From Ectocarpus siliculosus (taxonomy: Eukaryota > Sar > Phaeophyceae > Ectocarpales > Ectocarpaceae), in contig FN649728.1 of the NCBI GenBank assembly GCA_000310025.1, positions 3,564,173 through 3,628,172 on the forward strand: 64,000 nucleotides of DNA, read 5' to 3'. Position 1 is the stretch's first letter, and each line of letters begins with the position of its first letter. Positions 27,794 to 40,200 of this stretch are shown piece by piece. The notes under the pieces are model-generated. The model had not been told where the DNA came from. It searched no databases and worked only from the letters and a program-made list of their open reading frames with translations. The translations under genes and the position numbers were made by a program.

Positions 27794-27997
27794 ACCAGGT
27801 GCTGCTGGTGGCGGTGCGGGTGCCATCGCGGGTGTCGTGGCCGCTACCGCTGCCGCTGCCGCTGTCGGTGGCGGTGCTCGAGATGGTGGTGCTCCTGCCG
27901 GTACCGCCGCTGCTGTCACTGCAGGTACTACTGTTGGCACCGCTACTGCTCTCGCGGCTGTTGTCGGGGCTGCTGTGGCGCTCCCGTTGGAGGCCAT
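14759..27997 (-). CDS. 17-exon conserved protein with GKWT...CDPMRISKKF domain; probable nuclear regulator
   Basis: Exons joining in phase: 27997-27367, 26922-26770, 25489-24840, 24304-24146, 23837-23736, 22685-22556, 21792-21548, 21028-20782, 20375-20230, 20109-20016, 19316-19165, 18150-18057, 17787-17699, 17262-17148, 16489-16329, 16016-15843, 14866-14759 (stop TGA at 14759-14761); about 1149 aa. Exon 1 is Ala/Pro/Ser-rich with a Ser run; exon 3 has Ala and Gln runs, HHHHHH and ends KKPNGLRRGKWTSE. Exons 4-5 hold the conserved core: EEDYANRLIQEFKSG, TTLRTFLSKLLN, CDPMRISKKFVGSNCIGKQ and the helical VFRRRQADMDRLQPADIERS. The rest is low-complexity except MPRNTSVEDFLSLVESGDIP near the C-terminus and a Lys-rich end (EKSKSKRLKSTQAKAEAKS). 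I recall this core from uncharacterised diatom and oomycete proteins; that is memory, not a search. The GKWT-E-E start is loosely Myb-like and the flanks resemble activation domains, so a transcriptional role is an inference. Exons 12-13 are the least certain. Confidence 0.75.
21148..21223. repeat. Inverted repeat cluster (TGTAGTGGCA / TGCCACTACA)
   Basis: TGTAGTGGCA at 21148-21157 is the exact reverse complement of TGCCACTACA at 21214-21223. Between them AGTGGCAT recurs twice and TTGCCACTAT once, so several alternative hairpins can form. It sits in the intron between exons 21792-21548 and 21028-20782 of the minus-strand gene. Confidence 0.7.
24322..24351 (+). repeat. (CAG)10 microsatellite beside an exon acceptor
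   Basis: Ten CAG units in the intron just upstream, in transcription sense, of the acceptor for exon 24304-24146. The sense strand is CTG, so it may double as part of the polypyrimidine tract. Confidence 0.95.
26260..26450. repeat. 97-bp imperfect tandem duplication
   Basis: GTCTACTCTGG at 26291 recurs at 26388, and the surroundings (TGCCTTTCCTC...GCTCTCTTCGGATAGAAAGAT against TGCCCTTTTCC...ACTCTCTTGAACCGAAAGAT) align at a 97-bp offset with scattered differences. It lies in an intron of the 17-exon gene. Outer limits are approximate. Confidence 0.65.
27747..27791 (+). repeat. (CTG)15 run coding poly-Ser
   Basis: Fifteen CTG units inside exon 1 of the minus-strand 17-exon gene, read as AGC codons giving a run of about 16 Ser. 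A coding microsatellite likely to vary in length between individuals. Confidence 0.9.
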
Positions 27998-30900
27998 GCC
28001 TAACAGGAGAACGGAAAACAAAACCGGGTGGGTATGGGTGGGAAAAAACATTTTGGGAGGGAACACATGAGGCAGTGCTCGGCCAGGTATCGGGAGCCAA
28101 TGGGGGTGATGGTAGCGGCGTGCCTCGGGGCAAGAAAGGAGATAAATAAACAGGGGGGTTGATTTGTAGACGGCATCCCTTCCGGCGAAGAGAGCGTAGC
28201 AAACGAGGGAGAGAGTGTGAGAACGCAACTTCACTTGGCTTCGCACAAATATTTGCTACTTCAATTATACAGCAATCCGTGCTTACTAACCGTCAGCGAA
28301 ACGGATGGAGCGGGCCTGGTCAATCTGAAGCCACCTACCCGGGCGGTTTCGGTGTTGGGTATCCCGCTGGGAGCGTAAACAACAGAAGAAAAACTGTTCG
28401 TTGTCTTGTAATTTCATCACCATGCGTCTTTACCCGGTACGGACGGTCTTAAACCTCGCTTTCCTTGTCCAACTCTTACAAACCATGGCGACTATTTGTC
28501 GCTCGCGGTGGGAATATCGAAGGTAGGTTTTTGCAAACTGAGGAGCTACGGATAGGGAGCCCAACGGAAAACATCGCGTGGAGTGCCTCTGCGGGTGACG
28601 TCCATATACCGCAACGTGTGCCTAAAGCGCGTCGTGAAAGAGCAGCGGGAACTCAACCCACGGGCTTCGACCATCCAACCGCTTCGAGGTTATTATTTAT
28701 TTTTTACGTGGAAGAACAATGTGTGTATGTCGTATGAACCAGAAGTTGCAAGTCACCGAGGTTACCACGTTCCAGTAGTATAAAAAATGCAAATCATAAA
28801 CACAACAAACATTTTCTCTGGGATAGATAAGCCCTGAATCTCATCCAAATTGATGTACACGTCGTGCATGCCGTTGCCTGCATCCTTAAACATGCCACAA
28901 TTCTGGCCGAACGCAAAACTAAGGAGACGGAGACGGTACTGTTCCTGTGTAAGCCGTAATTTTTGCTTGGCAACGCCGCGCCGGAAGCAAAGGTTCTGAG
29001 GTTGGGGGATGGCTTTGCGGAGCTGCCTGAGACAGGCATCGAGCAGCAGCGATACTATTAAAAGCTGCGTACCATACATGGTACACATGCGCAGAGTCAT
29101 AGGCACGCCATGCACGTCGAAGCCGCCGCCGAGGCCAAAATCCGTTGTTATTGCCGTGGAACGGGAATCAGTTCCTTCCCACATGGTGGATAGTACACTA
29201 AAGCTGCGCCAAGTACTAGAGCAGCTAGGTACAGACCTAAATGTGAAAGTGTGTAATAACGGGGAATACATGTTCCAGCAGGTTTGGTTGTGCAATACGC
29301 CGCCGTCCCATTTTTGTGGGAATCTTGCTAATAATTTTGAAAAGAGTGTCGATAATCTGTGACCGCTGCTGCCTGCCGCCTGCTGCTGCTGTCGGTTGCA
29401 ACGACGGCACCGTATGTTCATGTCCCAACCGAGAACGACGTGTCAAATCCAAGCCTCGCACCCATGGCCAGGCACGCCACCCTCTTGCTGGCTTTGTGGA
29501 CAGAGGTGTGCACAGCTCAAGTAGGTTTTAACTTGGGGGCGGGAAAATTGTACCGAGTACAAAGTAGCACCGGGGTAAACTACATTTGAGCGCGCGCAGC
29601 AGGGCCGAGGATTCGAACATGTACGACCCGACGACGGCGAGAGACACTTTTGGGGCGCACCAATGCCTGGTGGTACATTGGCGCAAAACGCACCGCCGAA
29701 AGCCCGAGAGCTCGCACACAGCACAAATCTTACTGCCTCTGTCCAAGATTTCCTTCCATCTCTGTCTCTAAATGCCGTCGGCGACAAAACGTCAACCTAC
29801 TGTACAAAGAGGCTCCCTCAAGCTCAACACAGAGCACACACTGTTTTAGACCCCTCTTTGGATTCCATATATATGTCGGGGTGTTATTAGAGCACAGGAC
29901 GGTAGTCGAATAGGGCCCTCGCTTGGCATCACATCGACGGTCCCCGCCTTAAGCCCCACTCCCAAGCCCTCACCTCCCGCTTATTGCTCGTGTCCGTGCC
30001 TGGCTCCCAGCTGGCTATCTTGTTTCTGCCTCTTTCTCCTCCCTGTCAGGACGACAGCTGACGGGGGGTCCCGCGGACAACACCCAAAAGATGAAGGGGG
30101 GGGTGGAAGAGTGATAGGGGGCATGTGTGCCGTTTCACGTACTTGTATCGCGGGACAATTATTTATTATCGCCGACATTCCGACATTGCACATCGTGGTC
30201 GCGACGAGCGGCGAAGAGAAGCGACGGGCGCCCGGCTGGCAAATGGGATTGCACCCTTCAAAACGAACGCCAAGAAACGTGGCATGCAGGTGCCATGAAA
30301 TACAAACGGCGGGAACTTTCGGTGACCACGTGCTTCAGCGGAGGAGGAACACATTCGCATGCATACTTGAACACGCCGCGAACAAGGGGCCGACGGGGGC
30401 GGTGACGACTACGGTGGTACAGCAGTAACGACCAACAGTGAGAGGAGAGCAGCTGCAAGTCATAAAAGTCAAGGAGCGTGGTGAGGTTTCATCTAAAAGG
30501 GGCGCTGCTGCGCACACATGATACTGGTGGAGGTGGCGGCCGCCTGTGTTGGGGCGATTATCTACACGGGCTTGGGACTCTTCGGAGTCTCTCGAATGTG
30601 GGCAAGGTGCGTGCGTATGAATGGACACTGAACTGGAACAACAGCAGTATGTAAGCGACGCACTCTCAGCACAAAGAGCATATCTGCCGCTCCCGTGGGA
30701 TAGACTTGAGTCTACAATGTAGTCACTTGCTTTTTGCATCTCTGCCAACGCGTAAGCTGCACGCAATGCATCACATCGGAGAGTGATTTCGGAACAACGT
30801 TTCGTTTCGCCGACACAAAAGCACAAAATTGCAAAATTGCCCACATTCTGTCTCCGAAACACGTATGCTAGGCATCTACAAGTTCCGAACGCGGCTCGGA

Positions 30901-31798
30901 TTTGTTTTGGGCATGATGTGGCAACTGCCCCCCGCTGATTTTCCGAAAGACTCGCGCGCGCTGTTCCCATGCGGCTACCTGCCCTTGTCTACACAAGAAC
31001 GAAATTAGGCTCTACTGGGCTATCGACATATGTGGACTACAGTAGTACGTATTTATGTCGATGGTGCACGAATATCGAGCGGTGGAGTTTTCATCTAATA
31101 TAAGGGAAACCCGAAAGGCTTCTTGCAACCACACTCTCAGCCGCTCCAAACTTCTTGTTTCAATCGAGCGAGAGAGACGGGGATTCAGCTGCAGCTAGCT
31201 GTAGCACAGCGGCAGCAGCAGCGGCGGCAGCGGCAGCGGCAGCGGCAACGGCAGCAGCAGCTTCAACCTACAGTAGCAGAATCGCCGCACGCAGCAATTT
31301 TTCAAAGCAGCATTCCAAACCGAAACAATAGCTGTCTAGAGGAGGTGGCGCCGATAGAGGGTAACACAAGGCATTTTTTGGGCCAGCTCCCAGTGGTTCG
31401 AACGACCTGCAGGTGCTGGTCTGGGTGTTCTCCTGAATTGGTTGTAGGCCAGAAGATGTGCTCTATTCTGATGGCTGGTGAACCTTGTCTCATCCCACCC
31501 GTCCTCGTCGGTTCCATAACGAGCCCTGTTCTGATATTTTACATGTAGACACACCCACATCGGAGGAGCGGGTCTGTCCAGTAAGTGCCCGGTCAAGTGG
31601 TGACGACATGACTCTCGAACGAGACTGTACGCTGCGTTCTCTCTTACTCTGTACTAGTCTGTTTCCGCTGAGAATCTGAGGCAGCTGAACAGCAACCCAT
31701 GCCTCGGATATTTTGAAGTGGTGTGTGTATATGAGCGGCGGGCGGAAAATGGGGCAGTCTCAGACAACAAGAAACGCCATCTGCTAAATATAGGGTAT

Positions 31799-32675
31799 CC
31801 ACTATGGATTGACGCGGAATTTTGACCTTTGAGGATTGACGCCAACATCAAGTAACGGTTGAGGGTTTTGACGGGAAAAAATTCGCACCGCGTGTGCCCG
31901 TTGGCACGTGGGAGGAAAAAAAAAATGGTGGAGTAGAGTTGACGCGTTAACGCCGGTCATGTTCACGACCCCGGGTTGGTTCGGGCTGCCACCCAGGGTC
32001 GACATGCTGAAGCGAAGACTCACACTTCCAGGCTCCCAGGAGACTAGGTGTACCCCTCCGCCTCATCCCGCCGACCTTCTCTCTTTCGCCGCGGCGACTT
32101 CCCAGGCGTCAAACTACCGTTGCTGATGAGTGAGGCAGCTGCTCGCTGTACTGCTGTGTACCGATGTCACTGCGGCAGCAGAGCACCGAAATGCACCTAC
32201 TGACTGGCCAAGTCCGTGTACCCTCCCTTAATCCTCTATATGTGCTCCCTCCGAGGGCGGGACTCCCCCGAGTACTGCCTATGCCCCTTTTTGCTGCTGA
32301 AAGCCCGTGCGCAATCGCGATGGCTCATCTACCGAACGCGCGCGCCGAACACGCGAGTCCGGCCACTGGGCCGCCGTGAGAACTGCCGAGACGTGTGTGT
32401 GCAGGACCGCTAGGAGCAATCAGTAGGCATGGCCAATGTGTTCGCTGCTGACCGCGCTCCTTTCGTGATTTGGTGATGGTAACAGAGCACAGAGCAAGCG
32501 TGTGTGAGCCACAGTCTGGCGATATTTGAAGTGTCAATCTTTTCGCGTCGGTTTAAGTTTTGACGCTTTTTCACAAAAATTTCGCCGTCAGAGTTTGCCT
32601 CCAAAAAAGCGGCGTAACCTCGTCACGTCAAAACTTCCTGAAATGTCAATATTTCACGTCATTTCAACAACACGT
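31799..32675. repeat. Two clusters of TTGACG motifs in opposite orientation
   Basis: At 31799-31960 the plus strand repeats TTGACGC, TTTTGACC, ATTGACGCC, TTTTGACGGG and GTTGACGCG. At 32525-32675 the same kind of motif appears mostly on the opposite strand (TGTCAATC, GTCAAAAC, TGTCAATA, CGTCATT). They could be subterminal repeats of a DNA transposon of about 880 bp, but I found no terminal inverted repeat or target duplication. Confidence 0.3.
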
Positions 32676-34045
32676 GGATTCCCTCTAATATTAAAAAAAA
32701 AACTGACCCCCGGATTGTCTGGGCCATTGTCGGTTCCGAAATTCTCAATGATCTCACCGCTTGAAAATATTCAAGAGGGGTGTTGCAAGAGGGAGACTAT
32801 TGCTGCTGCTGTACTGCTATTGCTGTGCTTGTGGAATGTAGTCTATGTACAGCAGTAGGTGACTGCCGGCGTGAAACAGTAATTCGAGAAATAGAGGCTC
32901 AAATGAATAAATTGAAATAATGCTATCATATAGTGCTCAGAAACACACCTCGGCGGTGGATCCTAGGATAGACCAAGATAGTCTACCGTAACACTTCAAG
33001 TATTGTGTCCAATTTCTGTGCTTGACGGGACCAGCGAGATATGAAATGAGCCGAATAGTACTCTGAACCATGCGAGCCCGCCCGCGTTTTTCTTTCTGAA
33101 ATAGAGTACGAAGCACTGTAGTCTTGGCTGGTACTAGGTGTTACTGTGAAAAATATTAAGACATGTGCAGTGGGACGTTACAAAGGATACACCATACTTG
33201 GAGCAAATCCACTGAGTCTATGGTATTTGGTACCAGTAGAAAGTGGAAATTTAGTCTGGAACCTCGAAACGGCATGCTAAAAACTGCAACATGGAAATGC
33301 CAAAGCGCGCGATTGATCTTACTGAGATGTAGAAGAAACTGACTATGAACAGGCAACACGTTTATGAGCCGAATCCGAATTCCACGCCTCCCCCCTTTCG
33401 AGCAAAGTGGGCGTCGTGTGGAACTAAATGCCTTTGGCGGGGAGTGATTTGCTGTCGTAATGGTTTCTATATCTGTCCTGCGGCAAGCCTGTTGTGGGTA
33501 GGTAGCCAGCAACCATAGGTTGTCCGCTGTTGACAAGAACGGATGTTCGAAGATGCTGAGTAGAGACCGGATTGACACTTTTGGAGAAGTCAACATATTG
33601 TAACAACAACGACAACAACAGTATCACCCGGGTGACCACACACCCGTTTCGCGGGGGTCAGCCGACAAAGGCGCCACGCAACGAGCAATATAGTTGATTC
33701 CAGTGTTAGAGACCTTAAAGGTGGCCTCCACAACTGGCGATCATATATTTGAAAGGGCCAGCAATCAAGCCATGCTGCGTTTCGGTTCGGGGGGAAGAGA
33801 ACCCAAGTGCACCCCTTCGGACAAGCTGTACTCGCACAGCCTTGTCTACGATACTGAATCCTACCCACCCTTGCCGGGTTTTGCATGTTTGTGCTGATAC
33901 TGCAGTCGCTTCTCGGTGAAAACGAAACAGCGCTCGCCATACCTCGCGGTATTGTCGGGGACCATGAACGTCGCCTGGGTGGCAACGGTTCTTGCACAGG
34001 TGACGCGATCGTTGTGGTTGCTAATGTCTTGTATTTGGTGGTGAC

Positions 34046-34046
<1 letters not shown>

Positions 34047-34103
<57 letters not shown>
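34047..34103 (+). repeat. (CTG)19 microsatellite with impure CTG/ATG tail
   Basis: Nineteen perfect CTG units followed by mixed CTG, ATG and TTG triplets to about 34145. It is upstream of the first candidate exon of the RGS gene and is not in a supported coding frame. Confidence 0.95.
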
Positions 34104-34889
34104 ATGCTGATGCTGCTGATGCTGATGCTGATGTTGATGTTGTTACTGTTGGCTGCTTTAGGATATCAGAATGAAAGTCTTGACCAAGAACGGGCAGGGC
34201 GTGAACGTGGCCACCGCTGAGCCGACAGGTCGTTGCATTTGGTGTTCTGACATTTCTCACACGTTGGTGCGCGCTTTAATTACACAGTTCGTGCGCCTCA
34301 CCCGAATGTCGGTGTTGCTACTTGTCAGATGGCCACGCGGAGCGCGGGGAGAGCTTTCCCGTGCGGAATCACGGTGACCCTTTCACATTTGTACGTGCTG
34401 CTCTGCGTACTCCCCTTGATTCTGCGGGAAACCGGCGACTCAGCTATATATGCTACAAGGATTTCACGTGAGAAACGTTTCGGGAAGATGACCGATTCAC
34501 GTCTGGTAGTATTCATGTCCCCCCTGCGCATGTATCCTTACAGTCCACGTACTCACATCCCACAACAGTGTTCTTGTAGTCGTACCTGCTCTTGAAAGTT
34601 GTACCATTGCATCTTCAAACTTGCCCAGCGCGAGAACGAAATTTTCCATTGGTGATGCAACGCTGCTGCCGCCTTGTTCATAGGTGCAAAATCAATTTGG
34701 ATCCCTCCGAGTTCCGTTGGTCTTTCCACCAACGGGTTTCCAAGTGTGAGACGTCCTACCTGACTCTGCAGTATTGTCGACCGCTCATTCTTCACCGAAT
34801 CGATACAACCGGTAGAGAGAACGCAACGAGTATTGAGATCATTCTCCACCCTCTCCTCTCTAACAAAAAACCTCGCAGCAAGCATTGCC

Positions 34890-35199
34890 AAATGGCCACT
34901 GGTAGTAACCGGAGGAAGGAGGTACCCGAACAGTCAGTACACCGCGACGGCGCGCATCAGTACGTACTCTTCGACGTTCGAACCAAGTACTGAGGAAAAC
35001 AGCGGAGAAGCAGACAGCAGCTCTGATGACGAAAGACCTTCTGCTCAGCGTGCACTGCGAGCCAAATTCGCGGCCGTTGCGCTGGTTGTCGTGATAGGAG
35101 CCGTCACGGCGATCTTAATCGGGGAGACCGGCGGCAGCTGGTCCATCCGGGGGTGAGAAAAGGCAAAAGGGAATGAGAGGGGCCGTCGGGTGGGGGGGT

Positions 35200-35274
<75 letters not shown>

Positions 35275-35636
35275 AAGCCCGGTAAACCTAGCCTCGCTGG
35301 TCTATACCGGAAGCCGCGAACTAACATCTCTCGCGTGCGCGAATCTACCAGCGTGCAAGAACGAGTCATTAGCTACAGGCTCAGGTTCTCGGGTCTCTGT
35401 AGGCGAATATCATGTCGACGCCAATTCTTTTGACGACAATCGAAATTTTCGCGTAGAGCACAGCCCCGTTGGCTGTTCCGGGCAACCAACCTTCACACGA
35501 CGCCTCCTGCAGTACGCCCAGTGGTCTCTTGGCTGTCAACGACTTACCACGGTGCATTCGTTTTAGTCGTGAGAGCGTTTTCAGTCACGGTATGCTAGGG
35601 AGAGAAGGGAGGTACTCTCCTCATTGGGTTCTTCGG
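34890..35636 (+). CDS. Candidate 5' exons of the RGS gene: membrane anchor and extracellular start
   Basis: Two exons join in phase. The first ends at 35152 (donor GTGAGA) and encodes an acidic Ser-rich stretch (STEENSGEADSSSDDERPS) followed by a transmembrane helix (FAAVALVVVIGAVTAILIG). Its 5' border is uncertain; an acceptor near 34880 fits and there is no in-frame ATG, so the start codon should be further upstream. The second is 35513-35636 with a strong GTAAGG donor, encoding TPSGLLAVNDLPRCIRFSRE and beyond. A further phase-0 candidate begins about 36079 (SWHVLASWAACVMIDACAYA). They point the same way as the 7TM/RGS gene downstream and are most simply its N-terminus, but continuity across 35.6-37.3 kb is not shown. 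Confidence 0.4.
35202..35272 (+). repeat. (GA)35 dinucleotide microsatellite
   Basis: About 71 bp of uninterrupted GA, directly after a G-rich stretch (35190-35201). It lies in the intron between candidate exons ending at 35152 and starting at 35513. Confidence 0.98.
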
Positions 35637-37283
35637 GTAAGGAGCAGTTTCGGAAATGGTTCAAACAAGTTCGCGGCTTTTTTCTCGAGAGAGCTTCAAA
35701 TCGCTTCTAGGGATACAGGAATGAACATTGACTTCCGGGAGGCAGCAGTAAGGGCGCCGAACGCCCCGCACGCCTGGAGCTCTTGTCCTTGTTCGTTCCA
35801 ACAGCGCGGAACACCCAAACCTTGCGAACTATTCTCAATAGTATGTTGAGTAGGGCTGGCGGTTCTTTTCCAAACAAAGTCCGACCCCTACAAGAATAGT
35901 ACCAAGTAGATGAAACAGCATGTGGTACTTGCCCTAAAACTGGAAGATAACACCAAAAAAGCTCTTGCACTTGACCCCCCCCTGTGCACCTCAGAACAAC
36001 AGAGACAACCTTCCTCCTCCCGCCTCATCCCCTCTCTCCCCAGAAGAGTCAGGGATGGGGCTTGTCTCCCCTTGGAGAGCTGGCACGTGTTGGCGTCGTG
36101 GGCGGCCTGTGTGATGATTGATGCCTGTGCATACGCCACCACAGTGGAACCGGAAAAAATAGACCCGCGGACAGGGAAGCCGTGGCGTAAGAGGAGGGCA
36201 CGACAACGAGGGGTTAGCTTGGCGGACGGGGCAACAGGGACGACGCCAAGACATGCGGTGACCCTGCATGTGCGGTAACTTCCATGCAAGATTTGTTTAC
36301 TATACCCCCTTTCCGGAGGGTGAAGGCAGGACGTCCTGACTAAGTTCTCAACTGTACCGTCGAAACCCATGGGTAGTTTCCTCTCAAGGTTTACTTGTCA
36401 GTCCCAAGAACCTCCTCTTGTTTTCCGAGTCTTCCCCTGAGAATTGCTCAATTATCCAATGTTAGTTGATTTGATGGGCGGGCTGGGTCCACCTTACAGT
36501 AGTATGTTTTCGAGCGTGCGAAGCTTATCTTCCGTGCAAAGGAGAACTGCCATGAGAGGCGAGGACGAAATGAGTGGCAGTGGAGCATGCACCACCGCGC
36601 CTCAAACGTGGATCCGGTAACTGGGATTGGAAGCTACCGTGGTCAGTGTGGTCATGTGGACCATGTGTTAGGCCTCGCAAACGAGGGATCTCGATTTCAT
36701 GCAGGAGGTTATGAGTGCCGGAAGTCCCACCCATATTTCTGTGGGTTTCGGATCATGATGTGCATACAATCGTGAACAATCAGAACCGGCACACGAGTTC
36801 CTGGGTACAAAAGTTTATCCTCTTTTGCGCTACGCTTCTGCACCGATTGTTTGTTGTCACAATCGTTCCAATGCTTGTTCTTAAGAATTGTCTTCCATTT
36901 CGATTGCTCCCCCATGAAGCTGGAAAACGTACGAGCAACAACGCCAGCAAGACCCTTGAACGCCGTTCCGTGTGAACTAGTCTAGTGTGCACAGCTGTCC
37001 ACATGTTCACAAACGGCCTACAAGGGGCAGAATGGGGTGTTTCTTGACCAATAAACTCTGTTCCTGGAGCACCCTAACGCGAGTGTTTTCGCCCCTCTTT
37101 TCGGCTAAAGGTGTTGCGTTTGTGGCCCTGCCGAAGGCGACGACAGTCATGTTTCCTGAGGGGGGAGAAGCTGCTCACAGTAATGGTTTCGTCGTCTTTC
37201 GGTGGTGAGATGTTGGCGTGGTAACGTCGGCTGTCCCCTTGTGTCCTATGGGCTGGGGTTCAACTCTCTCACTTCCGCCGCAG

Positions 37284-40200
37284 AATGACCTAACCTGTTG
37301 TTTGTACTGCAATGAGTACGACCAGCATTCCTGGGGTGACTTGAACACGAAGACAGCGATGTCGTGGGTGAGCCTGGTAGATTTTGGTGTCTTCTTCCCC
37401 AGCGTCAGTTGACATCGTTTTTTTTTTGTAAACGGTTGTCGGCAGGGTCAGGGCTGTTGGTGTTCTTTTTCTCTGGGGAGAAACTCGAGTAATCTCGACA
37501 TAAAAACGGCATTCGTTCTTGAACCAAAACCGAGGAAGGCGCTTGCCCTTGACAACATGTCGAAAAATGAATCGATACCATTCACTTGCTCTTTACCGTC
37601 CCGCAAAAGTCGGGGGTCGTGGAGGAGGAAAATATCTTAAAACCATCCCTGCGTTCATTCGTGATCGCCGGTCTTACATATATGTGCGTGAGCAACCGCC
37701 CCGCCATTGCTCAGCACGGAAACGTTCCACAAGTCGAGGCACCCCATGCCCACACAAGAGGCCTCACCGAATGAATTCCAATACCTAAATTAAATGATTC
37801 GGGTATGAGACAAATAACACCATTTTCAGGAACTGTCGAAGCGGTACTCGAGCTGGCATGCTTTTGTGGTGATCAAGCTTGGGCCACATAAGCGTTGCAT
37901 TTTTCAGGAATCGATTTTTCGACATGCTGAGGCTCCCACGTTTCAAGCTCAATAAAACACCCACTTTTGTGAAGACCAGTCAAGAACCCCAGCTCCGCCT
38001 ATTGAAAACCCATATGCAGCCGATTGGCCCGAGCTTTGGGCTAAAGAGGGCGTTGTAGAGCGGTTGCATGGTGGGGTGTATCTTCTCTGATTAGTCATAT
38101 TCTGTCACGCTGCCCCCTTCGGCTGGTGATTTGGTGTCGTTCCAACGACTTTCCTGCTGCTGCTTCTGACGACGACGGTCAGTCGTGTTGTTCGGAGAGC
38201 AAACGAAACAATAGATTTTCCAGATCCTTGAGGTTTTCGCGATCGGCCGCGTTTTTGGCTTGTGCACCGCCTGTATGAAGATCGGAACCGTCCTGCAGTT
38301 CCTGTTGCCATGTCGGTGGTGTTCGGCGTTTGGTGGCATCACCGTATCACTCTTCGTTGCGTTACTGTCCATTTGCTACCATATGGGTTTGAAGCCTGTT
38401 TGGTGCGACGCGGGACACGCTGCCTCACGCAATTCAAGCGACACTCGGGCCAGCAGGCATGAAGTCAGTTGCGCTATGTCGGATACGCACACAAGTCAAG
38501 AGCACCGACAAAACGAAATGTTTGGGTCCCCGTATCTACCATTCGTGCCTTTCTCGACAGGTGTTTATTTCGCGTTGCTGTGGAGGAAGTCGAATTTGAC
38601 CGTGGGGCAGGAGGAAAAGCTATTATTGCTGCTCGTCGTCATGAGCGCTTCCCTGCTCTTGAGCACGTCAGTATATATGTGTCGTCATGGCGTGCCCAGC
38701 CCAACATGTGTTGTCGTCTCTGCCTTTGGTAGCGCAATGCTGCAGCTTAACCTAGTCTCATATCCCCTTGATTTCTCCGGCAACTGTCTTCGAATCGTGA
38801 GCAGTAGTTGGTCCAGCTCCTTCGATGTGCTCAAAGGAGTCCGTGATCGTTGTACACATGTTTATTGCTTTGCCTCAGGTCAGATGGTCTACCTTGCTCG
38901 GTTCAGGAACGGTGCTCCTGGCGAAGCTCTCCTCAAACCGATTCCTACACAGTTTCCTGACTCTGCTGCTTCCTTTAATCTATCGGAGAGCTGAACCTCG
39001 AAGCAAAGAACGTGCAAGCCCTCCGTACGACGAACCATTTCCTCGACAGGCCCACGCGCTGCTTGACGTGCCTATGGCAAAATCAGATTCTGAACAGATA
39101 CCCATCTCGTTTCCTTTCGGCCTGCTCGTGTGTACGTCTACGCCGAATTACTCGAAATTTGAACCCTCAACATATTTTTTCGGCTAAAATCATTTGCAGA
39201 TTCTGGCTGAGCACGCGAGATTGGATGAGCAGAAGAAATCCCATCGGCGTCGCGGATTTCGCCAAGGTATTGTTGTTGTTGTTGTTGTTGTTGTTCATGT
39301 CATTGTAGTCGACGTAGTCGTCGTAATATATTGGACTTTGATAGCGCTCCCACCAGGGCCAGATCGTTAAACTCTGGTGCAGCTTCCAAATGTTTTAGAG
39401 AAAAAGGACTGTTCTGAACTAATGGAACTTGGAAGCTTGGAAGCTTGTAATTGGCGAAGCAAGGGTCGCCACGGTTTCAACCGCCTTGAGCACACCGCGG
39501 GGTTCCAAGCGTGTAGTTGATATGATAACAGCTTTAGCGAAGAAGCCAACACGACCCGTTCGGGTTTTGTTTGAGGGGCTAAAACAAAGCTGCGGCAAAG
39601 ACCGAAAAGCGAAATAGAGAAACCGCGAAAGACAGCGCCAGAGCCTAAAGCTTTGAAAACATCATGTGTTTCACCTTTGTTGGCTCGCCGCCGCCGGTGA
39701 TTCCCCACGCTTTTAGTCTAGCTACTGGAACCACCAGGGCTGCCAAAATGCACTCGACTCTAGTGGCGGTGGAAATTTCTCCATGACGATAGTGGGCCGT
39801 CCAGGGCAACTGTGACGAATACCCCAACAAGTATCGTACAGTAACCTCAGGGAGAAGGACGGTTGCCCCGGAAGGTTGAACATATGGTGTAGCCTACTTG
39901 GAGTAGGTTGGAAAAAATGCTTTTCTGGCGCCGTTGACAAATACAAAGTCAGACAATGTTTGAAATGAGTTTGATCAAGGGCGCCTCCGCTCCATCAATT
40001 TTGACCGAGGAGGTTCGAGTGCGACTTCGTGATTGATCCCAAGTAAAGTGCTCGCGTCTCAAAAGGGTCTAAACTACATTGGAAATCGCTCCTACCTTCG
40101 TCGGTCGACCCTAAAGTCTTGGCACAGCCTCACCCTAACGACACGACGGCAACTCCCCTCCCAATGACCGAACAGCTGCAGAGGAAGTGGGGCAGTACCA

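Larger units (their letters stand above)
27998..34890. other. Gene-poor divergent intergenic region
   Basis: Lies upstream of both the minus-strand 17-exon gene and the plus-strand RGS gene, so it should hold their promoters. Long open frames occur at 28762-29421 (minus, 219 aa) and 30335-30970 (minus, 211 aa), but neither has recognisable motifs or a clear splice structure. A Gln/Arg-rich frame at 31123-31548 (plus) is driven by CAG/CGG repeats near 31206-31262. I see no confident gene in this stretch. Confidence 0.4.

Noticed and set aside
27402-28070. Plus-strand 222-aa Ala-rich ORF
   Set aside because: It mirrors exon 1 of the minus-strand gene; GC-rich triplet repeats keep both strands open.
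28762-29421. Minus-strand 219-aa ORF as a gene
   Set aside because: Open, but without motifs or supporting exons; kept only as a note in the intergenic entry.
30335-30970. Minus-strand 211-aa ORF as a gene
   Set aside because: No recognisable motif, no splice context and Cys/Ser/Thr-biased composition; it may be chance in a 7-kb gap.
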